64,000 nt of DNA, taken from NCBI RefSeq assembly GCF_014621695.1, contig NZ_CP061281.1, forward strand, positions 5,208,001 to 5,272,000, read 5' to 3'. A program made the translations under genes and the position numbers. This stretch comes from Streptomyces xanthii. GTDB taxonomy: Bacteria; Actinomycetota; Actinomycetes; Streptomycetales; Streptomycetaceae. Of this stretch, positions 36,848-46,462 are shown piece after piece. Within the stretch, counting starts at the first letter, position 1. Each line of letters starts with the position of its first letter. Below the pieces are notes generated by a model, which was not told the DNA's origin, did no database searches, and worked only from the letters and a program-made list of their open reading frames with translations.

Positions 36848-38905
36848 ATGAGTCGTCGCTCCGCCGGATTCGTCAACACCTGGGCCGAGGTGCAGCGTCA
36901 GCGCCAGCGGCAGTACGAGGCCGAGCAGCGCAGGCTCCGTGAGGCGGACCGGCAGGCGCGCGCGTACCAGCGGCACGCCGCCCAGGAGTACAAGCAGTAC
37001 CGCCAGGCCGAGGCGGCACGGCGCACGGCGGAGCTCGACGCCCGCGTGGCCGCGCTCCAGGGGCTGCTCGCCGAGGGCTGCGGCGCCCCCGCCTTCTCGG
37101 CGTCGGCCCTGCTGCGGTCCGCGGAGATCACCCCGTTCGACCCCGGCCCGCTCGCCCACCCCGTACCGCTGCCCGCCCCGCACCAGTTCCAGGCTCAGGG
37201 CGGCTGGACCGCGGCCCGGCGGGCGCAGGCGCAGGCCGAGGCCCAGGCCCGCTACGAGCACGCCTGGCACGCGGCGCAGGCCGCCGAGGCCCAGCGGCAG
37301 CAGCGACTGGCCGCCGCCCGGCAGGAGCACACCCGCGCCGCCGAGGCCCACCTGACGGAGGTCCGCCGGCACAACGCGGCGATCACCGAGGCCGTCGACG
37401 GCGTCCGGCAGGGCGACCCCGAGTCCGTCGTCGAGTACTTCTCCGCCGCCCTCTACGCGTCGACCGCCTGGCCCGAGGGATTCCCCCGCCAGGTCACGGC
37501 CGCCTACGACGCCGCCGCGCGGCAGCTGGTGCTCGACTGGGAGCTGCCCGGCTACGACGTCGTGCCCGAGGCGAAGGCCGTGCGCTATGTGCCGGCGCAG
37601 GACCAGGACAAGGAGACCGCCCGCCCCGTCACCCAACGGCGCGCCCTGTACCGGGAGGTCCTGGCGCAGAGCGTGCTGCTCGTCCTGCGGCAGCTCTTCG
37701 CGGCGGACGAGTACGGCGTCCTCGACTCGGTCGCGCTCAACGGCTTCGTCGGCGCGCCGGACCCCGCGACCGGCCGCCACGGACAGATCTTCCTGGCCAC
37801 CGTCATGGCCCGGCGGGAGGACTTCACCGAGCTGCGCCTCGCGCGGGTCGACCCTGTCAGCTGTCTGACGGACGCGCTGCGCGGGCAGCTCACGGCCCGG
37901 CCCGACCAGCTCACCCCGATACGCCCGGCGCGCCGGCCGCGTGACGTCGGGGACCAGGTGGTCACGCACGGCGGCGCCGGCGAGGAGCCGGACCTGTACG
38001 CCATGGACCCGCTCGCCTTCGAGGACCTCGTCGCCGAACTGTTCCGCGCGATGGGCATGGAGGCGGTCACCACACAGCGCTCGAACGACGGCGGCGTCGA
38101 CGTCGACGCCCTCGACCCGGCGCCGATCCGCGGCGGCAAGATCGTCGTCCAGGTCAAGCGGTACCGCAACACCGTGCCGCCCACCGCGGTCCGCGACCTG
38201 TACGGCACGGTCCAGGACGTCGGCGCCAACAAGGGCGTCCTGGTGACGACTTCGGGCTTCGGCCCCGGCTCCCACACCTTCGTGCGCGGCAAGCCGCTGG
38301 AGCTGATCTCCGGCCCCGAGCTCGTCGACCTGCTGCACCGGCACGGCCTGCGCGGCCGCCTCGGCGACGCCGCCGGACGGACCGCTCCGGCCGCGCCCGC
38401 GCCGCCGCCCGCCGACAGCGGGGACCACAACGTGCTGGGCCTGACCTGGTCCGGCACCGTCGCCCTGGACGTGTGCGCCCTGGTCTGCCGGGGCAGCCGC
38501 GTCCTGAGCGAGGACCACTTCGTCTTCTTCAACAACGCCCGTACGCCCGACGGTTCGGTCCGCGCCCTGACGCCCGCCGCCCCGGACCGCGCCGCCCTGC
38601 GGGTCGCCTTCGACGCGCTCCCGGACGAGGCCGACCGGCTGGTGCTCGTGGCGGCCGTCGACCCGGAGACCGACCCGCACGCGGACCTCGCCGGGTTCAC
38701 CGACGCCTGCGTCCGCCTCCTCGACCCGGCCCGCGCCGAACTGGGCCGCCTCGAGGTCTCCGACGGCCGCGCGGGCGAGACCGCACTGGTCCTCGGCTCC
38801 TTCCGGCGCCGGCCCTCGGGCGACTGGGACTTCGTGCTCGGTGGCAAGGGCTACCCCGGCGGCCTGGAGCAACTCGTCCAGGACTACGGCATCGAGGTGG
38901 AGTGA
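36848..38905 (+). CDS. Mrr-like restriction endonuclease fused to a TerD domain, with N-terminal coiled coil
   Basis: 685 residues. Residues 1-75 and about 120-185 are Gln/Arg/Ala/Glu-rich and probably coiled coil; the middle (190-385) has no recognised domain. Residues about 395-510 are an Mrr_cat-type nuclease: MDPLAFEDLVAELFRAMG leads to Asp414 in NDGGVDVDALD and Gln435-Val-Lys437 in IVVQVKRYRN, the D...QxK catalytic set. Residues about 525-685 match the C-terminal part of TerD proteins, ending GGLEQLVQDYGIEVE, but the acidic Ca-binding loop is poorly kept (FFNNARTPDGSV). It may be a stress- or phage-related nuclease controlled through Ter proteins; that is inference. It is followed by a convergent terD gene. 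Confidence 0.88.
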   Translation: MSRRSAGFVNTWAEVQRQRQRQYEAEQRRLREADRQARAYQRHAAQEYKQYRQAEAARRTAELDARVAALQGLLAEGCGAPAFSASALLRSAEITPFDPGPLAHPVPLPAPHQFQAQGGWTAARRAQAQAEAQARYEHAWHAAQAAEAQRQQRLAAARQEHTRAAEAHLTEVRRHNAAITEAVDGVRQGDPESVVEYFSAALYASTAWPEGFPRQVTAAYDAAARQLVLDWELPGYDVVPEAKAVRYVPAQDQDKETARPVTQRRALYREVLAQSVLLVLRQLFAADEYGVLDSVALNGFVGAPDPATGRHGQIFLATVMARREDFTELRLARVDPVSCLTDALRGQLTARPDQLTPIRPARRPRDVGDQVVTHGGAGEEPDLYAMDPLAFEDLVAELFRAMGMEAVTTQRSNDGGVDVDALDPAPIRGGKIVVQVKRYRNTVPPTAVRDLYGTVQDVGANKGVLVTTSGFGPGSHTFVRGKPLELISGPELVDLLHRHGLRGRLGDAAGRTAPAAPAPPPADSGDHNVLGLTWSGTVALDVCALVCRGSRVLSEDHFVFFNNARTPDGSVRALTPAAPDRAALRVAFDALPDEADRLVLVAAVDPETDPHADLAGFTDACVRLLDPARAELGRLEVSDGRAGETALVLGSFRRRPSGDWDFVLGGKGYPGGLEQLVQDYGIEVE

Positions 38906-38938
38906 CGGCCGGGCCCGTACGAGGCCTGTACGGCACGA

Positions 38939-38976
38939 GAAGGGGCGCCCGGTGCACATGCACCGGGCGCCCCTTC
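38939..38976. terminator. Bidirectional hairpin terminator between the nuclease-TerD and terD genes
   Basis: A perfect 18-bp inverted repeat (GAAGGGGCGCCCGGTGCA and complement) with a two-base centre, between convergent stops. Confidence 0.9.
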
Positions 38977-39005
38977 CCCGTACCGCCTGCCTGCTTCCGT
39001 ACCGC

Positions 39006-39590
39006 CTACTTGCTGACGGCGAAACGCATCAGGGCGTGCTCGTCACCCTGCTTGATCTTGCCGGTCGTGTTGATGACCTCGAGCTTCCAGGAGGCGCCGA
39101 CACGGATCGCCTTGGCCACCGCGCAGCCGTTGTCGGACGTGAGCAGGCTCGGCCAGATGTCCGCGACCTGCTGGGTGCTGCCGCCCGTGGCGTCGTACAC
39201 CTTGAAGCTGATGTTGCGCGCCTTGTTGAAGGCGCTGCCCTTCTTGTAGGCCGCGGCCACGAACACGATCGACGTGATCTGCTGCGGGATCCGCGAGAAC
39301 TCGACGGTCACCGTCTCGTCGTCGCCCTCGCCCTTGCCCGTCTGGTTGTCGCCGCTGTGCACCAGCGAGCCGTTGCCCATCGGGTCGAGCGAGTCGAGGC
39401 CCGCGAGGCGCACCGGGTCGTTGCCCGACATCGCTATGGCGATGAGGTCCAGGTCGGTGCCCTGCTTGCGGCGCAGGGCACCGAGGACCCCGCCGCTGCT
39501 CCCCGAAGTGGGGTCCCAGGACACCCCGATGGACAGGTGGGTCACACCGTCCAGGTCCGCCGGGCCGTCTTCCTTCGTGAGCGTGATCAT
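39006..39590 (-). CDS. TerD family protein (tellurium/stress resistance, Ca-binding)
   Basis: 194 residues from ATG 39590, GGAGGGG about seven bases upstream; the frame extends upstream without coding character. It is a standard TerD domain: LDGVTHLSIGVSWDP, GTDLDLIAIAM and a well-kept acidic calcium loop in HSGDNQTGKGEGDDETV, then FVAAAYKKGSAFNKARN. TerD proteins belong to membrane-associated stress complexes linked to tellurite, phage and DNA-damage responses. No terB, terC, terZ or biosynthetic ter genes are present, so this is not a complete ter operon. Its neighbour is a nuclease fused to a divergent TerD domain, with which it may interact. Confidence 0.93.
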   Translation of the reverse strand: MITLTKEDGPADLDGVTHLSIGVSWDPTSGSSGGVLGALRRKQGTDLDLIAIAMSGNDPVRLAGLDSLDPMGNGSLVHSGDNQTGKGEGDDETVTVEFSRIPQQITSIVFVAAAYKKGSAFNKARNISFKVYDATGGSTQQVADIWPSLLTSDNGCAVAKAIRVGASWKLEVINTTGKIKQGDEHALMRFAVSK

Positions 39591-39735
39591 GCGGGTTCCC
39601 CTCCGACTGTCTGGATCTCTACTGCGCAAAGTGTGCCTATACGAGACGGTTCCCGTCCACGCGCCGCAGACCGACACGCCCGATCCGGTGGCCCTTTCGT
39701 GCATCCGTTCCGTGTGTGACGGCGTCTCAACAGGC

Positions 39736-40851
39736 ATGGATCGCATGGACATGGACAAGCGGCGCGGCGAGCCCGAGGGCTGCCTCGTCGCCGCGATCCG
39801 GCTGCCGGTGCGCATCGTGGCGCTCGTCGTCGTGGTGCCGGTGCGGCTGGTCTGGGACGCCCTCGTCGTGAGTGGCCGATTCCTTTACGAGAAGGCGCTC
39901 GTGCCGCTCGGCCGGGGCCTCGGCCTGCTGCTCGGCGCGGTCCTCGTGTGGCCGTTCGTGATGCTGGGCCGCGCCCTCGCCTGGCTGTGCCACGTGCTCA
40001 TCGCGATCCCCGCGCGGTGGCTGTACGCCCACGTCCTGACCCCGCTCGGCCACGGCCTGGTCTGGCTGACGCGGACGCTGATCGTGGTGCCGGCGGTGTG
40101 GCTGTACTCACAGGTGCTGGTGCCGCTGGGGCGCGCGGTGCTGACGGGGCTGCGGTGGCTGGGGCTCGCGTTGTTCGTGTGGCCCTGGGTGGCGCTGTGG
40201 CGGTACGTGCTCACACCCCTCGGACACGGCCTCGCCTGGCTGGGCCGCGTCCTGGTCGTGATCCCGCTGACCTGGCTGGGCCGCGTCCTGGTAGTGATCC
40301 CGCTGACCTGGCTGTGGACGTACGTCCTCGCACCCGTCGGACGGGCCCTCGCCCTTGCCGCGGCCGGACTCGGCCGCGGCCTCGCCACGCTGCTGCGCTG
40401 GGTGTTCGTCGTACCGCTCGTCGCCCTGTGGCGGTACGTCCTCGTGCCCGTCGGCCGCGCCCTGCGGATCGTCGGCCGGGAGACGTGGGACGCGCTCGTC
40501 ATCGCCTGGCGGATCGCCGGCCGGATCTCCCGCGCCGTCGGCCGGTTCCTGGGACGCCTGCTGCGCTGGACCTTCGTCGAGCCCGCCCGCTGGACGTACC
40601 GCACCGTGCTCACCCCGCTGGGACACGCCGTACGCGATCACGTGTGGCGGCCGGCCGCGCGGATCGGCCGCGAGGTGCGGGCCAGTGTCCGGCAGGCCCG
40701 GGCCGAGGTGCGGCGCGCGCTGTTCGGCGCGCCGAAGCGTCCCGCGCACGCCACGGAGCCCCTGGTCGGGGACCGGCGGGAACCTCACAGCGCGCAGGCA
40801 CGTACTCTTGGTAGTAGTACGACCCCTCTCACGAAGACCGACATTCACTAA
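39736..40851 (+). CDS. Repeat-built membrane protein with seven xLxPxGxxL units, unknown function
   Basis: 371 residues if ATG 39736 is used (39745 and 39751 are alternatives). Very hydrophobic, rich in Trp, Leu, Val and Arg. A unit of about 30-45 residues, V-L-x-P-(L/V)-G-(R/H)-x-L...I-P-x-x-W-L, recurs seven times: ALVPLGRGL, VLTPLGHGL, VLVPLGRAV, VLTPLGHGL, VLAPVGRAL, VLVPVGRAL and VLTPLGHAV. Amphipathic helices or re-entrant segments seem as likely as plain membrane spans, because Arg and His recur in each unit. The tail (about 325-371) is basic and soluble. Two units contain a 36-bp tandem duplication (40240-40311). No family was recognised. The stop lies 11 bases from the likely start of the DUF2344 gene. 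Confidence 0.75.
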   Translation: MDRMDMDKRRGEPEGCLVAAIRLPVRIVALVVVVPVRLVWDALVVSGRFLYEKALVPLGRGLGLLLGAVLVWPFVMLGRALAWLCHVLIAIPARWLYAHVLTPLGHGLVWLTRTLIVVPAVWLYSQVLVPLGRAVLTGLRWLGLALFVWPWVALWRYVLTPLGHGLAWLGRVLVVIPLTWLGRVLVVIPLTWLWTYVLAPVGRALALAAAGLGRGLATLLRWVFVVPLVALWRYVLVPVGRALRIVGRETWDALVIAWRIAGRISRAVGRFLGRLLRWTFVEPARWTYRTVLTPLGHAVRDHVWRPAARIGREVRASVRQARAEVRRALFGAPKRPAHATEPLVGDRREPHSAQARTLGSSTTPLTKTDIH

Positions 40852-40904
40852 GGACAGGGACACTGGGCAAGCGACAGCCCGTAGGCCCGCCGCCCGCACC
40901 CGCG

Positions 40905-41699
40905 GTGCAGCGCATCCGACTGCGCTACACCAAGCGCGGCCGCCTCCGGTTCACCAGCCACCGTGACTTCCAGCGCGCCTTCGAGCGTGCGCTGCGCCGT
41001 GCCGAGGTGCCCATGGCGTACTCGGCGGGGTTCACGCCGCACCCCAAGGTGTCGTACGCCAATGCCGCACCCACCGGCACGGGCAGTGAGGCCGAGTACC
41101 TGGAGATCGCGCTCACCGCGCAGCGCGACCCCGAGAAGCTCCGGCAGCTGCTCGACGAGTCGATGCCCGTGGGCCTCGACATCGTCGACGCCGTCGAGGC
41201 CCGCACCTCCGGCCTCGCCGACCGGCTCACCGCCTCCGTGTGGGAGCTGCGGCTCGACGGAGTGAGCGTGGAGGAGGCCGCACGGGCCGCCGAGACGTTC
41301 CGCGCCGCCGAGACCGTCGAGGTCCAGCGGCGTACGAAGAGCGGCATCCGGACGTTCGACTCCCGGTCCGCCGTGGTGAGCCTGGACGCCGTCGCCGCAT
41401 CCGATGTTCCGGCTGATAGGCCCACCGACAAGGCTTGTGCGATACTGCGCCTGGTTGTTCGGCACGTGACGCCCGCCGTTCGACCCGACGACGTCCTGTC
41501 CGGTCTCCGCGCCGTGGCCGACCTGGCGCCGCCGGTCCCCGCTGCGGTGACCAGGCTGGCGCAGGGGCCTTTCGATGAAGAGACCGGCACGGTGACCGAC
41601 CCGCTCGCGCCCGACCGCGAGGCAGACCAGGCCGCCCCACACACCGGGGCCGCGGATTCTGCCACCGCGACGGCGCCTGCCGTGGAAGGTTCCGCGTAA
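40905..41699 (+). CDS. DUF2344 protein, partner of the radical SAM enzyme (TIGR03936 type)
   Basis: 264 residues counted from GTG 40905. QRIRLRYTKRGRLRFTSHRDFQRAFERALRRA and AYSAGFTPHPKVSYANAAPTGTGSEAEYLE are the family's conserved N-terminal blocks. The C-terminal 60 residues are acidic and variable. The ribosome site AAGGA at 40850-40854 is eight bases from an in-frame CTG at 40863, which would add 14 residues (GKRQPVGPPPAPA plus the initiator); see findings. It works with, or is fused to, the radical SAM protein in other genomes, and is next to rne here, as is common in actinobacteria. Confidence 0.92.
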   Translation: MQRIRLRYTKRGRLRFTSHRDFQRAFERALRRAEVPMAYSAGFTPHPKVSYANAAPTGTGSEAEYLEIALTAQRDPEKLRQLLDESMPVGLDIVDAVEARTSGLADRLTASVWELRLDGVSVEEAARAAETFRAAETVEVQRRTKSGIRTFDSRSAVVSLDAVAASDVPADRPTDKACAILRLVVRHVTPAVRPDDVLSGLRAVADLAPPVPAAVTRLAQGPFDEETGTVTDPLAPDREADQAAPHTGAADSATATAPAVEGSA

Positions 41700-41778
41700 G
41701 GCGGTCGTCGTAGCGCCGCCCTCGTACTCGGGAGCCACCTGGGTCGGGCAGCGCACCCACCCAAGGACTTTCGCCAGG

Positions 41779-41801
41779 CCGGTACGTACATGGCGTACCG
41801 G
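41779..41801 (+). promoter_or_regulatory. Hairpin in the rne leader
   Basis: CCGGTACG and CGTACCGG form an 8-bp stem with a seven-base loop, 147 bp before the rne start. RNase E messages are often self-regulated through 5' leader structure in other bacteria; a role here is only a possibility. Confidence 0.4.
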
Positions 41802-41947
41802 AACCGGCGAGAACAGACAGAGAGCCCCCGTGCGGCGCCCGCGCCCCGGACCGGCGGCACCGCGATCGACACGGTCGCGTGAGCCGCGGACGTCACCGGT
41901 CATGGACCAGGCGCGGCGCCCGGGGGCCTGACGGGAGATCCACCCGC

Positions 41948-44900
41948 ATGCCCGAGCCGACCGAACCCACCACCCCTGCCGCGGACAGCCCCAGCGACAC
42001 CCTGCCCCCGCGCCGCCGGCGCCGGGCCGCGTCGCGCCCCGCGGGCCCGCCGCAGGCCGCAGCCGCCGTCGAGCCGGAGCTCGACAGCACCGAGGAGACC
42101 GTCGAGGAGGCCGAGGAGGCCGCCGCGGAGACCCCGGTCGCCGAGACCCCCGCGCCGGACGCCGCGCCCGCCCGCCCGCGCCGCCTCGCCACCCGCCGCG
42201 CCTCCGCGCCCGCCGGTGCGCCGGCCGCCGCCGAGCAGGAGGCCGCCGAGGCCCCCGCCGCCGAGCCGGCCGCCGCCGAGCCCGCCGTCGAGGAGCCCGC
42301 CGCCCCGCGCCGTCGTCGTCGCGCCACCCGTACGGTGTCCGCGCCCGAGGCCGTCCAGGCCGCCGAGCCGGTCGAGGCCCCCGCGCCCGCCGCCGAGCCC
42401 GTCGCCGCCGAGCCGGTCGCCGAGGAGGCCCCCGCGCCGCGCCGTCGCCGCCGTGCGACCCGCGCCGTGGCCGCCCCGGAGGCCACCGAGGCCGCCGAGG
42501 CCCCGCAGGTCACCGAGAGCGCCCCCGCCGAGGCCGTCGCCGCGCCCGAGCCGGTCGAGACGCCCGCCGAGGAGCCCGCCGCGCCGCGCCGCCGTCGCCG
42601 TGCGACCCGCGCCGTCGCCGCCCCGGAGGCCACCGAGGCCCCCGAGCAGGCCGAGCCCGCGCAGCCCGCCGCCCCCGAGCAGACCGAGGCCGCCGAGGAG
42701 CCCGCCGCCGAGGACGCGGCCCCGCGCCGCGGCCGCCGCCGCGCCACCCGTACGGTGTCCGCGCCCGAGCCCGTCCAGGCCGCCGAGCCGGCCGAGGAGC
42801 CCGCGGCCGCCGCCGAGCCCGCCGAGGAGACCGGCCCGCGCCGCGGCCGTCGCCGCGCCACCCGCAAGGCCGCCGGCGGCTTCGCCGAGCCCCGCACCTC
42901 GAAGCAGGACCGCGCGAAGGACGACTCCGAGGGCGGCCGCCCGAAGCGCCCGTCCGTCGCCGTCTTCCAGGCGCCGGTCTTCACCGAGCCGATGTTCCAG
43001 ACGCCCGAGCGCGCCGCCGCCGCGGCCGCCGCCGAGGCCGCCGAGGTGAGCGAGCCCGAGCCGGAGGTCCAGGCCGAGCCCGCGCAGCCCGCCGTCGCCG
43101 AGGAGGAGCAGACCGGCCGCCGTCGCCGTCGCCGCCGCGCCGCGGACGAGCAGCCGGCCGCCGAGCGCCGCCGCCCCGCCGCCGAGGCCGAGCCCGCCGC
43201 CGACACCGAGGCCGAGGCCGAGGTGGAGGAGCCGGAGGAGCAGGCCGACGAGCACGACGAGCAGGACGAGCGGCCCACCCGCCGTCGCCGTCGCGGTGGC
43301 CGTCGCCGTCGCCGCGGCGAGTCCGCCGACGCCGAGTCCGACACCGACTCGGAGGCCTCCGCCGACGAGGAGGGCGAGGACGAGGACGCCGAGGAGCAGG
43401 ACGCCGAGGACCACGAGGACGCGGCCGACGAGCAGGACGGCGCCGGTGCCTCCGGCTCCAGCAGCAGCCGTCGCCGTCGTCGCCGCCGCCGTCGCGCCGG
43501 TGACGCCGCCACGGACGCCGAGCCGGGCACCGACGACCCCGAGCGCACCGTCGTCAAGGTCCGCGAGCCCCGCAAGAAGGACGACAAGCCCGTCTCCGTC
43601 GACGAGGTGCAGTCCATCAAGGGCTCCACGCGCCTGGAGGCCAAGAAGCAGCGCCGCCGCGAGGGCCGCGAGCAGGGCCGCCGCCGCGTCCCGATCATCA
43701 CCGAGGCCGAGTTCCTGGCCCGCCGCGAGGCCGTCGAGCGCGTGATGGTCGTCCGCCAGAACGGCGAGCGCACCCAGATCGGCGTGCTCGAGGACAACAT
43801 CCTCGTCGAGCACTACGTCAACAAGGAGCAGTCGACCTCGTACGTCGGCAACGTGTACCTGGGCAAGGTCCAGAACGTGCTGCCGTCCATGGAGGCCGCC
43901 TTCATCGACATCGGCAAGGGCCGCAACGCGGTCCTGTACGCCGGTGAGGTCAACTTCGAGGCGCTCGGCCTGGCCAACGGCCCGCGCCGCATCGAGACCG
44001 CCCTCAAGTCCGGCCAGTCCGTCCTCGTCCAGGTCACCAAGGACCCGATCGGCCACAAGGGCGCCCGCCTGACCAGCCAGGTCTCGCTGCCCGGCCGCTA
44101 CCTGGTCTACGTGCCCGAGGGCTCGATGACCGGCATCAGCCGCAAGCTGCCCGACACCGAGCGCGCGCGCCTGAAGACCATCCTCAAGAAGATCGTCCCC
44201 GAGGACGCGGGCGTCATCGTGCGCACCGCCGCCGAGGGCGCGAGCGAGGACGAGCTGCGCCGCGACGTCGAGCGTCTGCAGGCCCAGTGGGAGGACATCC
44301 AGAAGAAGTCCAAGCAGATCTCGACCTCGTCGCCGAGCCTGCTGTACGGCGAGCCGGACATGACCGTCCGCGTCGTGCGCGACATCTTCAACGAGGACTT
44401 CTCCAAGGTCATCGTCAGCGGTGACGAGGCCTGGCAGACCATCCACGGCTACGTGAACCACGTGGCGCCCGACCTGTCCGACCGTCTGTCGAAGTGGACC
44501 TCCGAGGTCGACGTCTTCGCGACGTACCGGATCGACGAGCAGCTCGCCAAGGCGCTCGACCGCAAGGTGTGGCTGCCCTCCGGCGGCTCCCTGGTGATCG
44601 ACAAGACCGAGGCGATGATCGTCGTCGACGTCAACACCGGCAAGTTCACCGGCCAGGGCGGCAACCTCGAAGAGACCGTGACCAGGAACAACCTGGAGGC
44701 GGCCGAGGAGATCGTGCGCCAGCTGCGGCTGCGCGACCTGGGCGGCATCGTCGTCATCGACTTCATCGACATGGTCCTGGAGTCCAACCGCGACCTCGTC
44801 CTGCGGCGCCTGCTCGAGTGCCTCGGCCGGGACCGCACCAAGCACCAGGTCGCCGAGGTCACCTCGCTCGGCCTGGTCCAGATGACCCGCAAGCGGGTCG

Positions 44901-45877
44901 GCCAGGGCCTCCTGGAGTCCTTCTCCGAGACCTGCGTGCACTGCAACGGCCGCGGCGTGATCGTGCACATGGAGCAGCCGACCTCGGTCGGCGGCGGTGG
45001 CGGCAAGCGCAAGAAGCGCGGCAAGGGCGGCTCGGGCGCGGAGCACACGCACGAGCACGAGGCGCACACCGAGGCCGCCGAGGCCGTCGAGACGGAGGCC
45101 GAGGTCGCCGCCGAGGCCGCCGAGCCCCTGGCGCTGCCCGAGCCGGAGTTCCGGCCCGACGAGGAGCTGTACTCCAGCCCCGCCGAGGCGGAGGCCGCGG
45201 CCGGTCGTGGCCGCTCGCGCCGCCGGGCCACGCGCCGTGCGTCGGCCCCGGCCGGTGCGCCCGCCGCTCCCGCCCCGGAGCCGGTCGTCGAGCGGGCCGA
45301 GCCGGTCGCGCCCGTCGCCGAGCCCGAGCCGGTCGCCGAGCCCGTCGTCGAGCCCGAGCCGGCCGAGGCGGCGCCCGCGCCGCGCGGCCGCCGCCGGGCG
45401 ACGCGCAAGGCGAGCGCTCCCGCCGGTTCGCCAAAGGCGTCCTCCGACGAGGCCGCCGCGGTGACCGTCACGGAGCCGGTCAAGGAGGCCGTCGAGGAGC
45501 CGGAGCCCGTCGTGGCCGAGGAGCCCGTGGCCGCGCCGGAGCCGGCCGAGGCCGCCGCCCCGGCCCGTCCGCGCCGCCGCGCCGTCCGCAAGGCCACCGC
45601 GCCCACCGCGCCCGAGGAGACGGCCGTCGTGGTCGTCCCCGCGGTCGCGGAGGAGCCGGCCGCAGCGGAGGAGGCCGAGGCGCCCGCCGCCAAGAAGACG
45701 GCCCGCAAGACGGCCAAGAAGGCGACGGCGAAGAAGGCCGCGACGACGAAGAAGACCGCCGCGAAGAAGACGGCCGCGAAGAAGACGACGGCGAAGAAGG
45801 CCGCCGCCACGAAGAAGACCGCGACCAAGAAGACGGCCGCGAAGAAGACGGCCGTGGCCGTCGCCGACGAGTCCTGA
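41948..45877 (+). CDS. rne: Ribonuclease E/G with long low-complexity extensions
   Basis: An endoribonuclease for mRNA decay and rRNA maturation; the Streptomyces enzyme (RNase ES) assembles with polynucleotide phosphorylase. 1309 residues from ATG 41948 with GGGAGA upstream. Residues 1-560 are Ala/Glu/Pro/Arg-rich, with repeated RRRRATR-V-x-APE units and blocks of acidic residues. The S1 domain starts near 630 ([20 protein letters not shown]). The catalytic DNase I-like part has Asp894 in VVDVNTGKF and the VIDFIDM block. The Zn-link cysteines are 996 and 999 (ETCVHCNG). The tail from 1020 on repeats R-R-A-T-R units and ends with an AKKT-rich, histone H1-like segment. A 248-bp leader with a small hairpin (41779-41801) precedes it. 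Confidence 0.96.
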   Translation: MPEPTEPTTPAADSPSDTLPPRRRRRAASRPAGPPQAAAAVEPELDSTEETVEEAEEAAAETPVAETPAPDAAPARPRRLATRRASAPAGAPAAAEQEAAEAPAAEPAAAEPAVEEPAAPRRRRRATRTVSAPEAVQAAEPVEAPAPAAEPVAAEPVAEEAPAPRRRRRATRAVAAPEATEAAEAPQVTESAPAEAVAAPEPVETPAEEPAAPRRRRRATRAVAAPEATEAPEQAEPAQPAAPEQTEAAEEPAAEDAAPRRGRRRATRTVSAPEPVQAAEPAEEPAAAAEPAEETGPRRGRRRATRKAAGGFAEPRTSKQDRAKDDSEGGRPKRPSVAVFQAPVFTEPMFQTPERAAAAAAAEAAEVSEPEPEVQAEPAQPAVAEEEQTGRRRRRRRAADEQPAAERRRPAAEAEPAADTEAEAEVEEPEEQADEHDEQDERPTRRRRRGGRRRRRGESADAESDTDSEASADEEGEDEDAEEQDAEDHEDAADEQDGAGASGSSSSRRRRRRRRRAGDAATDAEPGTDDPERTVVKVREPRKKDDKPVSVDEVQSIKGSTRLEAKKQRRREGREQGRRRVPIITEAEFLARREAVERVMVVRQNGERTQIGVLEDNILVEHYVNKEQSTSYVGNVYLGKVQNVLPSMEAAFIDIGKGRNAVLYAGEVNFEALGLANGPRRIETALKSGQSVLVQVTKDPIGHKGARLTSQVSLPGRYLVYVPEGSMTGISRKLPDTERARLKTILKKIVPEDAGVIVRTAAEGASEDELRRDVERLQAQWEDIQKKSKQISTSSPSLLYGEPDMTVRVVRDIFNEDFSKVIVSGDEAWQTIHGYVNHVAPDLSDRLSKWTSEVDVFATYRIDEQLAKALDRKVWLPSGGSLVIDKTEAMIVVDVNTGKFTGQGGNLEETVTRNNLEAAEEIVRQLRLRDLGGIVVIDFIDMVLESNRDLVLRRLLECLGRDRTKHQVAEVTSLGLVQMTRKRVGQGLLESFSETCVHCNGRGVIVHMEQPTSVGGGGGKRKKRGKGGSGAEHTHEHEAHTEAAEAVETEAEVAAEAAEPLALPEPEFRPDEELYSSPAEAEAAAGRGRSRRRATRRASAPAGAPAAPAPEPVVERAEPVAPVAEPEPVAEPVVEPEPAEAAPAPRGRRRATRKASAPAGSPKASSDEAAAVTVTEPVKEAVEEPEPVVAEEPVAAPEPAEAAAPARPRRRAVRKATAPTAPEETAVVVVPAVAEEPAAAEEAEAPAAKKTARKTAKKATAKKAATTKKTAAKKTAAKKTTAKKAAATKKTATKKTAAKKTAVAVADES

Positions 45878-45891
45878 GGCTCGGCCCGGTG

Positions 45892-45928
45892 GGGCGCCCC
45901 CGTACAGCTCGGCTGTGCGGGGGCGCCC
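45892..45928 (+). terminator. Hairpin terminator after rne
   Basis: GGGCGCCCCCGTACAGC pairs with GCTGTGCGGGGGCGCCC (one G-U pair) around a three-base loop, then CTCTTG follows. It separates rne from the rplU promoter. Confidence 0.88.
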
Positions 45929-45944
45929 TCTTGCGGGGGCCAGT

Positions 45945-45973
45945 TTGACCCCTTAGGGAAGGGCCCGTAATCT
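45945..45973 (+). promoter_or_regulatory. Housekeeping sigma-factor promoter for rplU-rpmA
   Basis: TTGACC (45945-45950) and TAATCT (45968-45973) are separated by exactly 17 bases and lie just after the rne terminator. They would give a leader of about 150 nt before rplU. The match to the principal sigma factor (HrdB) consensus is good. Confidence 0.7.
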
Positions 45974-46127
45974 TGACCGTCGGCGTGTCCATCGGACGCG
46001 CTTCACTCCCGTAAACCTTTTTCCTCCGGGATCTTCGAAGAGCTCTTGAAGAGTGCTTCGAAGCCGGAGAGGCCGCCTCGTGCGGCTGGACTGCGGGGGT
46101 CCCGTTCCGAGCGAGAGAGAGTTCCGC

Positions 46128-46448
46128 GTGTACGCCATCGTGCGCAGCGGTGGTCGCCAGCACAAGGTTGCTGTCGGCGACATCGTTGAGGTTGACAAGA
46201 TTTCCACCGCCAATGTCGGCGACACGGTCGAGCTCTCGACCCTGCTCGTCGTCGACGGCGAGTCCGTGACCAGCGACCCGTGGGTGCTGGCCGGCATCAA
46301 GGTCCAGGCCGAGGTCGTGGACCACCACAAGGGCGCGAAGATCGACATCCTTCGCTACAAGAACAAGACCGGCTACCGCCGTCGTCAGGGCCACCGCCAG
46401 CAGTACACGGCGATCAAGGTCACTGAGATCCCCACGGCTGCGAAGTAA
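46128..46448 (+). CDS. rplU: 50S ribosomal protein L21
   Basis: 106 residues from GTG 46128 ([14 protein letters not shown]), the family length; longer in-frame openings upstream are leader. It contacts 23S rRNA. The conserved GRQHKV near the N-terminus and the [18 protein letters not shown]-binding block near the C-terminus are present. It is first of the rplU-rpmA-obg group, preceded by a clear promoter. rpmA follows after 14 bases. Confidence 0.97.
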   Translation: MYAIVRSGGRQHKVAVGDIVEVDKISTANVGDTVELSTLLVVDGESVTSDPWVLAGIKVQAEVVDHHKGAKIDILRYKNKTGYRRRQGHRQQYTAIKVTEIPTAAK

Positions 46449-46462
46449 GGGACTGAGACAAG

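Noticed and set aside
36848..39590. Complete tellurite-resistance (ter) operon
   Set aside because: Only TerD-type domains are present; TerB, TerC and the associated biosynthetic genes are absent.
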